This document shows positions 10,329-22,769 of a DNA stretch of 64,000 bases, piece by piece; position 1 is the first letter of the stretch; every line of letters starts with the position of its first letter. The notes beneath the pieces are model-generated. The model was not told the origin of the DNA. It did not search any database and saw only the letters and a program-made list of their open reading frames with translations. Made by a program: the position numbers and the translations under genes. This DNA comes from Oncomelania hupensis (lineage: Eukaryota; Mollusca; Gastropoda; Littorinimorpha; Pomatiopsidae). The stretch covers positions 35,253,833 through 35,317,832 of the forward strand of contig CM072527.1 in assembly GCA_036898135.1 (NCBI GenBank), in the 5' to 3' direction.

Positions 10329-13060
10329 TATTGTTTTGTGGAAACTAAATTGTCCATAACTTATGGGATTGTGGTGACTTTTTTTGCTAAACACCTGATC
10401 ACGTGTTTCATACTCTGATTGATTAATCCTTTTGACTGTGTTCCATTTACTTAACTACACTTGCTACATTTTGCAATTCTACAAGATACTTTGATCTATA
10501 TACTATGTGGTACCTAAACTTTTAAAACCAATCAGTAAGTTTACAAGTCATCATTATTATCCCTATTCACACCACACGGTTGGAACCCCTAAGGAAACTT
10601 CCTCTCCCATATTCGTGTAGGTTTTGATAAAAAACATCATCAATTTTCTACCCTACTCTCCATATCCAATACCTCATATGAACACTTCTGTTATTCAAAC
10701 CATTCACTTTAATTCATGATAAACAAACTTCCTCATATTTGCTTTTTTGAACTCCCATATACTTGATACAACAAAACCCTAACAAACCCATCATGTATTG
10801 ATGCACCATATTTTAACCACTAATACAATTTTTATTTAAGAATATTTATATATTTCAAATACTTTACTTTTCACTTTTAAAACCCCTTAATTGAAACCTC
10901 TATTTTTTTTTCACTTATTATCAGACTAATACAAGAATATAAAAACACTAATCACTATATGTACTATATCTAGATAACTTTACGTGACCATAGTGTAACG
11001 AAAACACATCACTATTATGTGCATCCTTATCAGAGAGAATAATTCATATCCTTAAATTTTTTTAAACTTGTACATTAAATAATACATAGTTTGTGAGACT
11101 GAGCACACTAAGAATTATTACTTACTATTTACTATTAGTCCAACCAACACGAATACATCTCATAACCCAATAAGACTAATAAATATGGTTTGTAAGTTTA
11201 CTTCCTACACTGTGTACAGAGTGCTTGTGTGCCATGCATTCAGTGCAGAAGTTGTTGGAGTATCCGAGGGTGAGGGGTTAATTGTTATCTAACCTTGCTG
11301 CTATTTTCTAGTCTTGTCTGATCATTAGTGTGAACTGCAGAGAAAGAAATTATTACTGAGTCATGTCACAGTTGATAGTTCGTTCACCAAAGTTAGATAC
11401 TATTTGCACATGAATACACTCATCATGCACATAACCTAGAGATATATTACACCTGTATATATTTGAAGACAGATTGTAGTATTTTACACTATCACTCAGA
11501 TGCACTAATGTGCTAATGTAAGACCATATCCTGAATTAGTTCAATTACTTGCACTGTGTAGGGAGAACAATATCCATAATTGCATAACTCATTTAAAACT
11601 AATAAACATACTCATCCGCTCTTCCTAGATCAAACTAACTCGCACTAAGAATCTCACATTTGATACTATTCTTACATCAAGTGTGTCTTTGTCTCGTACT
11701 TGCTTGATAGCAAACCAAACGTAAAAATATTTGTCACCAATCTCAGCGAAAAACAAACACTCAGTCATCATAACAATTAAATAAAGAAAAAAGAAACCCA
11801 GATTAAAATTGTTGTATACACCTTTGGTCTCCCTTTATCACTCATGTTTTTGCCCGAGAACATGACAATGTAGGAGCACAGGGGGGTATGGGGAGGGGTT
11901 GGAATTGGGAGAGCTAGTCTGTGGATGTAAACGTAGTCTGTGTCAGTTTATACTGATCAGTCTGCAGTGTCTACTTAAGTGCTTGTGTATTCTGATGAGA
12001 ACTGTCCGATGTTCATTTGTCACTCGTCAGTATTTTCAAGTTTGTTTTCGCGATTACGATCTCTGAATTGTATGTTTCATTTGTCCGTTTAAGTCTTGGT
12101 GATTTGATTGTTGAACGCGCTAAAGGAACAAGACTGGCGTTCAACAGCTGTGTGATAGCACAGTTAAGCGCACGATGTAAACTTACAGTTATATACATGT
12201 CAAAAAGGGTTGTAACACCATCAAACTCTCCCTGTCATAATAAACTTGTAGACATCTCATCTGTGCATCTATTGTTTTTTGAGGCTCGCTAGGATATCGT
12301 ATGTGCCGATACAGATTTGTATCTCTCCCGATGTCCGCCTTATAGTTCTCTGCTTGTAGACTTACTCTGTAGGAACACTTATCATATGTACAAATAACTG
12401 ATTGTTATGTAGCGTATTGTCTTCTGTCTCAGCGGTCAAGTACAGAGGCATTGACTCCCCCTAGCCCATCTTCACTTGGTGCTACATGAACAGCTTGCTA
12501 AATCTTGGTCTCCTGTACAAGGTTCTTCACTCTTTATTCTGATTCTCTTTTTACATTTTTTAAAAACTTGTACACTTCTGCTTTTTCTTCTTTTTTTTGT
12601 TTTAATGAGGTTATCCATTGCTTTAGGTGTCAGTCTGACATTTCTGTTAACTGGTAATCCATTGCTTGCTTACTATGTTTCTGCCTTGATTGCATAGAGC
12701 GTGGTGGTCAGGACTGCCCAAATGCCAGAGATGATAAAGACTGAATTCAGTACTGACCCCAGACAGATGGAATTGCAAAATAACCGACCTGATCAGACTG
12801 ATCAAATCTTGGGATGAAAGTGACTTCAGCCTCTAGCACCCCATAAAGGGATAGACGTGCACATGTGCATGTGTTCAGCAGAAAAACTATCATTCTCCTT
12901 CTCCTGTAAGTTGTAACCTCTTGTCATAGACCCACCTCTGTAGTCTATTGTCATAGACTTATCTCTGTAGTCTATTGAATGCTTACTCAAATTAAGAAGC
13001 ACGTGCGCATATTTTGATCATATTGTTACATTCTGATATTATTGTTATGAAGTTATTTTG
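9991..13060. other. AT-rich intergenic or 3' UTR stretch, no gene seen
   Basis: Includes a short ATT microsatellite at 10300-10330. Frames such as 12017-12292 and 12476-12697 are short, have no recognisable motif and no supporting splice sites. Small repeated phrase at 12915-12980 (CATAGAC..TCTGTAGTCTATTG). I see nothing else. Confidence 0.5.
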
Positions 13061-13572
13061 TTATACCACAAGTATATCAACTAACAAGTTAGTATCTCTC
13101 TTCTATGTCTCTATCGACGTGCGCGTACAACCGATTGCTTCCCTTTACATGCTTTGAGCTCCATAGAGCGTCGTCGGCCTGAAATAACTTTTTAGAAACT
13201 TCAAAACCCAGGGGAATTATGGGTAGAGAAATCCTTTTCTGAAATAACGTCGGCTAAATCCTTCTTTAGTTTCTTTGCTCGAGCAAAGGCAACCTCATAG
13301 GTATGGAGCACTTCGTCCATTATAACTCCATCGCTGATAATACTGCTGACAAGTTTCTGCCTTTGTTCACTACCAGAAATATGCAGTTCCTCTCCCAACT
13401 TTCGTTTTATTTCAGCGAGCACATCTTCGCGAGAACAGATTTCCCAGAATTCTCTATTCTATTTTTAGGTTTGGGATATTCCCGTCTCAGCTTGTGGCTA
13501 AACGGGACCACCGCACGTCGACTGGGGGCAATACGAGATACTAACTTGTTAGTTGATATACTTGTGGTTATA
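13061..13572 (-). mobile_element. Non-autonomous DNA element with 33-bp TIRs and TTATA duplications
   Basis: A perfect 33-bp inverted repeat at 13066-13098 and 13535-13567, beginning CCACAAGTATATCAACTAAC, is flanked by TTATA on both sides (13061-13065 and 13568-13572), the expected mark of a transposition with 5-bp target duplication. The interior, about 436 bp, has a minus-strand frame (13201-13422 and upstream) that looks protein-like. Superfamily unknown to me; the 5-bp duplication does not point to one of the common groups. Confidence 0.75.
13201..13455 (-). pseudogene. Unrecognised protein-like fragment inside the TTATA-flanked element
   Basis: On the minus strand the frame reads SREDVLAEIKRKLGEELHIS, then a predicted helical, lysine- and glutamate-rich stretch (ARAKKLKKDLADVISEK), ending at a stop at 13201. 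An adjacent frame upstream is also lysine/arginine-rich, which suggests a frameshift. I do not recognise the family. It may be a captured host exon or a transposase remnant. Confidence 0.3.
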
Positions 13573-13644
13573 CTAGTTGCTATTGTTACAAGCCCCAAGG
13601 GCAGGATGTAAAAAAGCACACCCAGTGCTTAATCTTTTACCCTT

Positions 13645-13681
<37 letters not shown>

Positions 13682-13682
13682 G
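13573..13682 (+). mobile_element. LINE 3' end with (AAAT)n tail
   Basis: ACAAGCCCCAAGGGCA followed by TTTACCCTTGTTAAATAAATAAAT. The reverse complement of the first phrase also ends the LINE relic at 46700-46725, so this is probably a severely 5'-truncated copy of that family with an AAAT tail. Confidence 0.5.
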
Positions 13683-13949
13683 TTTCAATATTTTGGTTTG
13701 TGACAATAGAATTTTCTCAAAATCTTCCTTATCCCCATCATGTCCCGGTTTCTACGCTAACACGACTGCCTGATTTTGTAGTGTTTCCTGCCGATCGGGC
13801 CATGTCAGTGAGCCCCATTCCATAATTGATTTGTGACGAATATTGCTTTGGTGGTGCAGTATGTGGTAAATACATTTCAAGACTTAAAGAGGAATATACC
13901 CCCTATTTGTTGACAGCTGTACTGACATAAAGAGGAAGATACCTAACTA

Positions 13950-14160
13950 CATTGAATGCCCCCACCACAATACATTGTATACCCCTACCATTGATACATT
14001 GTATATCCCTGTACAGTATATAATACCAATACCCTGACACATTGTATATCCCTGTACAGTATATCCCCATAGCCTGATACATTGTATATACCCTGATACA
14101 TTGTATACCCTTACCCTGATACATTGTGTATCCCAGGCAGTGTATACCCCTATATAATCC
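13950..14160. repeat. Degenerate minisatellite (TACATTGTATACCC-like)
   Basis: About ten irregular copies of a phrase like GATACATTGTATACCCCTA, with CCTGTACAGTATAT variants. Part of it is also the start of the window. Confidence 0.8.
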
Positions 14161-14947
14161 TAGTTGAATAACACCACACAACCTCATGCTGTTTCATCAC
14201 CATCCAACTAGTGATTTGTGACTAGTGTGTGATTTATCCAAAAACTGAGCTTCAGCTCATGCTGAAAGCCTTACAATCTCTATAAATAAGGCGGTTTTGG
14301 GGAAACTGACACAGTGGCAGATAGTCGGACCCATAGGTTGGCTCATTTTCTCTTGTGTTTGCCGGTTAGTGGTTGGTGTTATCATTGAAAAAGTTCAATC
14401 ACACCTTTGGGTGTTGACAATAATAATGATTTTTTTGTGTGTGAAGTTAAATCATGGCCTCGGCTATACACACAGTGATTGATATTATTTCTAATAATTA
14501 TATAGGCCTATGTGAATTATTATAATTTTGTTTAAAATTTATAACATAGGCCTCGTAGGCATTATTTGCAGCAAATGATTAGGACGTGTAATTATTTTTC
14601 CTTTTCGGGGCTGGACATATAGCAACAGAAAGTTTGCTATTGCTTGAGCTTTGTAATTGTATGTCATCACCTTTTCATTTAGGTTTCTTAAACAGGGATT
14701 TTGCTTTTTTCTTCATTATTTTTTTTTGTGTCATGGCAGTGCTTGTTTTGTGATGCAAACCAATACAGTTGTGCTATCCATGCATGCATACTATTTATTT
14801 ACAAACAACAACAAAAAGTTTAAAAACAGGATTTTTAAATTAAAAATTTGGGGTGAATTTGAAGTGAACCTTGATGGTTTGCTAAACAACATGTGGAAAT
14901 GAGCCGTTCATGTTATTACTTATTAGACCAGAGTTTGAGTCATTTAG
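14070..14947. repeat. Duplicated block, copy 2 (continuous with flanks)
   Basis: Matches 1-880 except for two one-base homopolymer differences. Unlike copy 1 it continues on both sides into sequence not found elsewhere in the window, so this is likely the true genomic location. Confidence 0.9.
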
Positions 14948-15536
14948 TTACATCAGCCAAGTTATTCATGACAATGTGAGGTTAATGTTACAGGCGTTGC
15001 TTAATTTGTGACTAGGAGATGAAGTCCTTACATTTTGTTTTTATTGGTGAATTCTGTGTATATCGCGTTTTTTGTTTTGCTTTTGCTTTTGTTGGTAGGA
15101 CAAGGTGCAATGAACCATGAACTTGTGACAATAGAATGTTCGTTCAAATGAAAGGAAAACGTCAAATCATGGTGGAAGGCGCTGGAATAATTTACAGATG
15201 GAGGTGATGGTGATAATGACAATGGTAATGATGATGACGGTGACGACTCATAATTGTGGTTTTTATTTTCCGGTATGCTTGTATAATTTTTCAATAATGC
15301 CTGCGTTTTCTGCATACCTCACCCACTCTTAAACTTTCCTCCTTGACATTAAATCAATAATAAAATAAGAAAAGAAACAATAAAGAATATAAGACTAATG
15401 GCCAATAAAGTGAAGTAAATTTTAAAAAATCTAGTTCAAATTATAAAAGAATGGTAATATTTTTTGTTGGTAACATTTAGCAATTTATCGTTTTGAAAGT
15501 GAAATAATAAGTATTTGTTGTTTTAACTCCTGCACC

Positions 15537-15616
<80 letters not shown>

Positions 15617-16825
15617 TGTTCTGCTCTTTTACAGAAAGAGAGAAGGAAGAAAGAATTTTTTATAAAGTTTTGGTTGGCTGGTGAAACAGTGAGCGAGGTA
15701 GAGAGAGAAATTTCGAGATAATAATGTTTTGTCATTGTAAAGCAACTGTCCAAACACGCAAATTTGATGGTGACAATGTTCTTTTTCTTTTCGAAGATGA
15801 ATGTCCAGTACATATTATTACACATGAAAATTGTGCATTTGTATTCTACTACATCCAATTTGACACTCTTAATCTTAGTGCATCTTGTGATTTAAAAATT
15901 TTTTTTTCTAGCCTTGTATTTAATATTTTTAACCTGTATTTTTTAAATTTTGTTAACATTACATTTTAAATAAATAATTTCTAATATTTTTAGTTTAAAG
16001 GTTAAAGGTTGGCTTGTTGCGCTGTTTTTAGATTGTCTTCAATTTCTACAAATAACCGTCTGCGATTGAAACTGGTAGAAGAGACATTGACTTGCTTCTG
16101 CTGTATATGGTATGCGTTTGATTTATAATTCTTACTGTTAGTAATCTTACGTTTAGTCGTTGGCATGGTTGTATGGTGTAGCTCAAACCGTGCGACAAAT
16201 GGAATTTTTATCGTAGCGGAATGTTGCGATGTAGTCGAGATGCTTTCTTTTTCTCTATTTCTCTGTATTTTGAATGTATTCTGTTTCCAACGAAATAAAA
16301 GATGGTTACTTTATTGGGCTTGAGTTTGTTTTCTTTTTTTTTGTTTTATAATTATGTTTGTTGTTGTTTATTTCTTGTTTTATTCATAAAGATGTATATA
16401 TTTATATACGAGAGCAGGATAATAACCTCTTGATGTTTCAAGCAACTTGCCTCTCTTGCCTTGTTTTATTCCTTGCTCCTTAATGGCCGCTGTGCTTGTG
16501 CTATATTGAAGGGTGTGGGTGATGTGAAAAGGGATAGGCCACAGTCTATCCAAGGGTTCAGTTGATCAACAGGAATGCCAGACAGTGGCGAAAAGATCCA
16601 AGAACAAACTCACATCAGTGTGATGTAGGTCACAAAATAGTTCACAAATCACAAACGTCCAAAATAGAAACCAAATGGTGGCTATAAAAATAGAGAAAGT
16701 TTGGCACAATATAAACTGTCTTTTCACAAAATCTGAATAATTCTGAAATAACTGCTAACAGATACTAATGCTGTGCACCAATACTATACTGCTACTTTGA
16801 ATTTGCTATGTTTCTTTGACACCTA
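14948..16825. other. Intergenic stretch with a possible transcript end
   Basis: Contains a CT microsatellite (15541-15613) and otherwise AT-rich sequence without a recognisable gene. AATAAA at 16294-16299 followed by a T-rich stretch could be a poly(A) site for a long RXR 3' UTR or an unseen transcript; this is a guess. Confidence 0.4.
15537..15613. repeat. (CT)n microsatellite
   Basis: About 37 uninterrupted CT units. Confidence 0.98.
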
Positions 16826-17431
16826 CCCCCCGTGGGAAATGCCAGGGGTTTCTGTATAAATAGTATCCCCACTTTCTGGAAATTTAGTGCTTAAATTCCC
16901 ACTGTCGCTGTCTTTCTCATTTGTTCTTTCTAATTCCTACTCTGTTCTATTAATCTATTATACTATCTTCTTCTTAGCTAGACCAATCACCTACATTTAT
17001 TCTTGAAAGGTCTTCTGGGACAAAACTCCTTATTTGTGTGTGAGATCTGTTGGATCAGCTTGGGAATATTGGACGCTTTCTGCCAGGTGGTCACTGGGGC
17101 TTCCTATGATGTTATTATTTGGCAATGTAGGCATTTTATATGTATGTGTTTTGTTGATATTTTATAATGATGTTTGTATTCTATTTTGTTTTTGTAAACG
17201 GGGGTTCTATAAATTAGAGTATAGCCTCAGGGTCCCCTGCGTGGGATGTCTTTATTGTCAAGTGACCGGCTGGTGGAGTGCCTTCATTGTTACCACTAGG
17301 GTTGTTTCGGCAGATCTTTTATGCGGATCAGGGGCGAGTCCTCTTTCAGCGAAGTTGTGGTCTTGATTTTGTGGTCCTGATTCGGCTGTTTGCAGTCCCC
17401 TGGACCCTGTAAGCAATGAATAACTAACTAA
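16826..17431 (+). mobile_element. R1 retroposon, near full length
   Basis: Reference copy of a family present about 15 times in the window. It starts at a GC-rich hairpin-prone head (CCCCCGTGGG...GCCAGGGG), then TATAAATAG, and ends GGACCCTGTAAGCAATGAA followed by a short CTAA tail. About 600 bp. No long coding region, although a cysteine-rich frame of about 110 codons (17034-17366) is open. Copies elsewhere carry 11-14 bp target-site duplications, so it moves by target-primed reverse transcription and is presumably parasitic on a LINE. Confidence 0.8.
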
Positions 17432-17822
17432 CTGTTGTGTCAGCTTGGGAATATTCGATGCTTTCTGCCAAATGGTCACTAGGGCTTCCTATGATATTAT
17501 TATTTAGCAATGTAGGCATTTTATATGTTTGTGTTTTGTTGATATTTTACTGTATAATTAATGGTGTTTGTATTCTATTTTGATTTTGTAAATGGGGGTT
17601 CGATAAATTAGAGTATAGCCCCGGTGTCCCCTGCGTGGGATGCCTTTATTGTAAAGTGACCGGCTGGTGGAGTGCCTTCAGTGTTACTACTAGGATTGTT
17701 TCAACAGATCTTTTATGCGGATCAGGGGTGAGTCCTCTTGCAGCCAAGTTGTGGTCTTGATTTTGTGGTCCTGATTCGGCTCTTTGCAGTCCTCTGGACC
17801 CAGTAAGCAATGAATAACTATT
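17432..17822 (+). mobile_element. R1 retroposon, 5'-truncated, head-to-tail with previous copy
   Basis: Starts at TGTCAGCTTGGGAATATT and ends GCAATGAATAACTA, directly after the tail of the preceding R1 copy. Either a second insertion into the CTAA tail or a tandem duplication. Confidence 0.8.
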
Positions 17823-18327
17823 TGACATCTAGGTAAGGAGTGGCGCAAAATCCTCAAATTATAATTATTCCAAAACCATAACAAGAACTCACAAATCTAC
17901 CTTACTTATTATACAAATACCACATAATTATGAAAAAGACAAAATCTTATAAAACTTCGTTATTAGATTTCCCTAAAGTAAAGTGAACACAAAACGCTAG
18001 TAACATATGAAGATAACTTGATTGGCTACAATATGTACAAATAGCATGTTTTACATAATAAGGAAACTGTAGGCAAAAATACTAATCAAAATAATATAAC
18101 CGATGATGATGAAGTTTGAACATACATTTATGGATATAAGAAATTTACTAAAACTGCACCAATGAAATAAAATAAATGAATATAGAATTATTAAATCAAA
18201 CATACAAAATTAAATATATTGGGTATTATCATCTTTCAAGTTGTTTTTTTTTAAAATCTATCTGCTGAGACTAGTGAGGGAGGGAGCAAAAAAAGGCAAG
18301 TCTCAACTTCGCATTGTGACCTGCTTC

Positions 18328-18375
<48 letters not shown>

Positions 18376-18552
18376 GTAAATTTATAATGTGCCACATTTC
18401 CGTACTTGATTTCCGTACTTGATTCAGAGTGCAAGGTGCACACACATCACTCTAGCTCTCCAAACATGCATTCTATATACACACGGGACAGTTTCAGTTT
18501 TGACAATTTACAGGCATATATCCCCGTTGGGCTGCTAGGGTTTTCTGTATAA

Positions 18553-18555
<3 letters not shown>
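17823..18555. other. AT-rich stretch with one AAT microsatellite
   Basis: AT-rich DNA with (AAT)n at 18328-18375. No gene or named repeat recognised. Confidence 0.5.
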
Positions 18556-18594
<39 letters not shown>

Positions 18595-19198
18595 TTAATA
18601 ATAATAATAATGTATATTTGATATAGCGCGTTTTCATACAAATGCTCAAGGCGCTTTACAATTACACCCAGTTACACAAACATGCAACACATAGAAAGCA
18701 CAATAATTAAAACCAACATCAGCAAACAAGCAAAGCATTCCCAAGGCAAGACATCAACAACACAGCCATACATACAAAGCGCGAAAGGACATACAAGCAC
18801 ACAGTTAAACCACGGCAGTACAAACAACAGGGCATAAAGACAAAAACATACAAGCAAATCATAGTACAAGTGCATACAGGGCATCAGCAAACCAGTGAAG
18901 CAAACTCGAGGCTAGACATTAAAATCAAGACATCAGCAAACCAGCAAAACGAACCCAAGCAAGACATTACAGTCAACAAGATAGCCATACATACAGCATG
19001 ATACACAAACAGAACATCAGCAAGACATGCCCAAAGCAAGAAAAATGAATACAAGTATTACAAAAGGCTTAACAACAAAGCCTTAAATACAGAGCAAGGA
19101 TCAGCAAACATACATGGGATCGGCACACAGGTAACACAATATTCCAGGGAAGACAATACATGCTTCCGCACACAAGCGAAACAGACTAAAGAGTAGAC

Positions 19199-19788
19199 AT
19201 TACATTACATTACATTACATGATTATTGCTTTGGGTCCAGCGGACTCTTCCGAGCCAAATCAGGACCGGACAACCCTTGATCCGCATAAAAGATCTGCTG
19301 AAACAACCCTAGTGGTAAAACCGAAAGCTCTCCACCAGCCAGTCACTTTACAATAAAGACATCCCACGCAGGGAACGCTGAGGCTGTACTCTAATTTATC
19401 GAACCCCCGTTAACAAAAACAAAATAGAATACAAACATCATTATAAATTATCAACAAAACACATACATATAGAATGCCTACATTGCTAAATAATAACATC
19501 ATAGGAAGCCCTAATGACCAACTGGCAGAAAGCGCCCAATATTCCCAAGCTGATCCAACAGACCTCATACACAAATAAGGAGTCTCGCCCCGGAAGAGTT
19601 TTCAAGAAAAAAGGTAGATGACTGGTCTAGTGAAGCAGAAGATAGTACAGTATAGCAGATTGATAGAACAGAGCAGGAATGAGAAAGAGCAAATGAGAAA
19701 GACAGCGACAGTGGGAATTTAAAGCACTAAATTTCCAGAAAGTTGGGATACTATTTGCACTGGAACCCCCGGCACCCCAACGGGGGTA
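19199..19788 (-). mobile_element. R1 retroposon with 13-bp target duplication
   Basis: Flanked by ACTAAAGAGTAGA on both sides (about 19186-19198 and 19789-19801). Its 3' tail, on the left, is made of TGTAA repeats (ATTAC on the plus strand). The head CCCCGTTGGGGTGCC is at the right end. Inserted into the L2-like LINE 3' UTR. Confidence 0.85.
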
Positions 19789-19834
19789 CTAAAGAGTAGA
19801 GAACGTAGCCATACATGCAAAGCACATAGCAAAT

Positions 19835-20362
19835 GAGTACTAGTATCACCACTTTGTGGCAATTTACCACTGCTTCTGTCATTTTCATTTATTCTTTCTC
19901 GTTCCTAATTTGTTCTTTCAATCTACTATCTTCTTCGCTAGACCAGTCAACTACCTTTTTTTTCCTGAATACTCCCAAAACTCCTCATTTGTGTCTGGAG
20001 TCTGTTGGGTCAGCTTGGGGATATTGGACGCTTTCTGCCAAATGGTCACAAGGGCTATATAGGGTATTATTATTTAGTAATGTAGGCATTTTATAGGTAT
20101 TTGTTTTGTTAATATTTTCTAATGATGTTTATATTCAGTTTTGTTTTGTTTTTGTAAACGGGTTTTTGATCAATTAGAATACAGCATCAGCGTCCCTTGG
20201 ACGGGATACTTTCATGGTAAAGTGACCAGCTGGTGGAGTGCCTTTAGGATTGTTCAGCAGATCTTGTATACGGATCGGGGGTGAGCCCTCTTTCAACCAA
20301 GTTGCGGTATTGATTCAGCTCTTTGCAGTCTGCTGGACCCTATAAACAATGACTAACTAACT
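19835..20362 (+). mobile_element. R1 retroposon, plus orientation
   Basis: Contains the R1 core (GTTGGGTCAGCTTGGGGATA, AGATCTTGTATACGGATC) and ends CTATAAACAATGACTAACTA. More diverged than the other copies, lacking the GC-rich head. Confidence 0.75.
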
Positions 20363-20634
20363 AAGAAACAGGCTTTGAAGAATGAATGAATAGAGGAATA
20401 AATTAGGTAAGCAAACAACCACCAATACAATAAAGGAATATTCTAGGAAATGTGTCTTTCATAAATATTTGGGTCATGGAACGGTGGACTTAGAACGACT
20501 CGGTAAAGAGATGAGTTGTGAGAACTCTGCGGAAAGAAGAGACGGACCCAGAATGACGAATAGAGTGAAGCAAGGCGTTCCAGACTGAGGGTCCTTGACA
20601 AGAGAAGAAACGGAATCCATATGTTTTGGTCCAG

Positions 20635-21273
20635 TGTTACACTCGATGTTGATTTTTATCAGTAGCCGATTCAGCCCCAATGCTTGAATCCTCCTGATAG
20701 GTGTAACTCAGATTCGTTTATCCACGCAACCCGTTCAATCATCAACAAGGCCGGAGTCGTCGTATGAAATTTTCCAACTTTATTCAGCATACATCAACAA
20801 CTGCATACAATCGCTCAATCGTTTTTTTCACTCTCAACTTTTCACTTTCAACACCACTTTTCACTTTACAATTCTCTCTACTATCAACCACCTTTTGAAA
20901 CAGTGCGGCACTATATATATAGTCTCGCTACACTCTAGAAAAGGTGAGAATACCCCCGCATGACACACCACAACCAATCAGAACAAATTTCATCATCACT
21001 GTCTCACGTCATACAACCTTATTTGGGATAGAAGCTTCTTTAGTTACCACTAGAATTATCCATACGCTTCGATCGATAATAAACAACCAACTCTAGAAAA
21101 TTCTCCAATAATATCGACCAACTAAAATTAAAACGTTATACAAAGCTTCTTCTAACAACAACGCAAAATCAAATCAAAGGTATACACTCTATTATTGCAT
21201 GCTTTGCAAAATAAAACAATCAGATCTATCGCGCGCGTCACACACGAACTATCGTGCGCGTTTCAACGTAACA
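20635..21273 (-). mobile_element. Solo LTR, family LTR-A
   Basis: TGTTAC...GTAACA termini with a perfect 5-bp duplication TCCAG on each side (20630-20634 and 21274-21278). It is the reverse complement of the 624-bp LTR at 24874. It splits the L2-like LINE. A solo LTR results from recombination between the two LTRs of a full element. Confidence 0.9.
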
Positions 21274-21850
21274 TCCAGCATAAGGAAATTCTGAAGACAC
21301 AAATATCATTTGCAGATTTGAGCTGTCGTGATGGACTATAGGTTTATATAAGTTCTGAGATATACTCTAGGGCTGTACCAGAATAGAGTTGAAGCAGATA
21401 CAAGACATTTTGTACCGAATACGGGAAGTTGTAGGAAGGAAGCCAGTGAAGGGATTTAAGAAGTGGAGAAATATGACCTGATTTTTTGGCCTTGCAAACC
21501 AAACGGGCAGCGTTGTTTTGAACACCCTGACGTTTGTCAAGAAGGTATTTTTCGGGCAGCCAGACAGTAAGCTATTGCAATAGTCAATAGGAGAAAGTAC
21601 AAAAGCACACAAGAGTTTGAGTAGCTTCTTGAGTGAGAAGAGGACGAATAGCACTAAGCTGTCGGAACTGTATGTATGCGGCTGTGCAAGTGTTTTGAAC
21701 ATAGACAGACATACGGAGAGAGCAGTCCAGAGTGACTCCGGGATTCTTAATAGAAACAGAAAACTGAACATCAGAGTTTCCAATTTTGATAGATGTGGGA
21801 AGAGCATCTTCTACTTGTTCTCACTAACATGCACTCTGTTCTGGTGTTAG

Positions 21851-22234
21851 TCATTCAGCTGGAGTTTGTCTAAACACATCCAGTCTTACACACCTCCGGA
21901 ACGAGGAAGGACATCATTCTGGTCCACGATCTCTCTCTTCCTCGCCCCATCGAAGTCGAACACCTTCGACTGGGACCACACTACGGTTAACGAACTCCTC
22001 TTCCAGGACTGAAAATAAACCAGGACCCTTAATTGTCTTCTAAAAAAAAAGAAAAAAGACAGTACTTCGAATTGTTTGAACTCCATGGAGGTAGAATCCA
22101 CTGACATGGGATCAACTCAACAGGGGTCAGCACCTCCATCTCCAGCTAAAAAAATAGTCTGTTATAATTAAGGAGAAATTTAACAGTAGAAATTTGTTTG
22201 AAATAAACCATACTACTTTTATTCTTTCTATCAT
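21851..22234. other. Junction sequence between LINE relics
   Basis: Probably the non-coding 5' region of the LINE that follows. No motif is recognisable. Confidence 0.4.
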
Positions 22235-22765
22235 GGCCTTTTTAATATAATGGAACATTAGAGGCCATAAAGCCAACTACGAACAGTTGCTCCTGCTTAC
22301 TGAAAACAGATCAAGTGTAATATGTCTACAGGAAACTCTTCAGAGTCCTGATAAAATACTTTAATTGTCTGGGTACTCTTGCTTGCAATCCAATGTTTCT
22401 CGTGGGAACGCTTTATGTGTTCGATCAAACATTTTATTTAGCCCAGTTACATTGACCACATCCCTAGAGGCGATTGCTGCTCGAGTATCTTTCCAAAACA
22501 ACTGTAACAGTCTGCTCCTTATATTTATCCCATTCAAAAACCATATGCAAAGCTGATTTATTAAACTTGATAGACCAATTCCCATCTTCCTTTGTGATTG
22601 TTGGGGATCTGAATGGTCACTCCCGCAGATGGGAAAGTGACCATCAGAATCCCCAAGGCAAAATTTTGGAGAATTTTGTCGAGTGGTAAGGATCACTCTG
22701 ATCCAAATAACTACAGGCCCATTGCCATTACATGCTCCTATTTATGCAAAACGAGTTAAATATTA
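22235..22765 (+). pseudogene. LINE fragment with AP-endonuclease domain
   Basis: WNIRGHKANYEQLLLLTE with ICLQET, then VIVGDLNGHSRRWES, are the AP-endonuclease motifs of Jockey-group LINEs (the enzyme that nicks target DNA). It jumps by internal deletion to a reverse-transcriptase phrase DPNNYRPIAITCSYLCK near 22700-22740. Several stops and frameshifts; dead. Confidence 0.8.
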
Positions 22766-22769
22766 TTCT

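Larger units (their letters stand above)
18556..21850 (-). mobile_element. L2-like LINE relic carrying three later insertions
   Basis: Read on the minus strand: reverse-transcriptase C-terminal coding at 21850-21274 and 20634-20400, a long 3' UTR (19830-19801 and 19196-18640), the terminus AAAGCGCCTTGAGCATTTG..GCGCTATATCAAAT and a (TTA)n tail at 18612-18556. Coding phrases VCAFVLSPIDYCNSLLSGCP and SRIRYKMSCICFNS are typical of L2-type reverse transcriptases. It is frameshifted. Insertions: solo LTR at 20635-21273, R1 at 19199-19788 (minus) and R1 at 19835-20362 (plus). Confidence 0.75.

Noticed and set aside
13303..13619. Plus-strand frame opposite the TTATA-flanked element
   Set aside because: It is the antisense of the more protein-like minus-strand reading and spans the terminal repeat.
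15724..15969. 81-codon frame after the CT microsatellite
   Set aside because: No recognisable motif, AT-rich codon content and no splice or promoter support.
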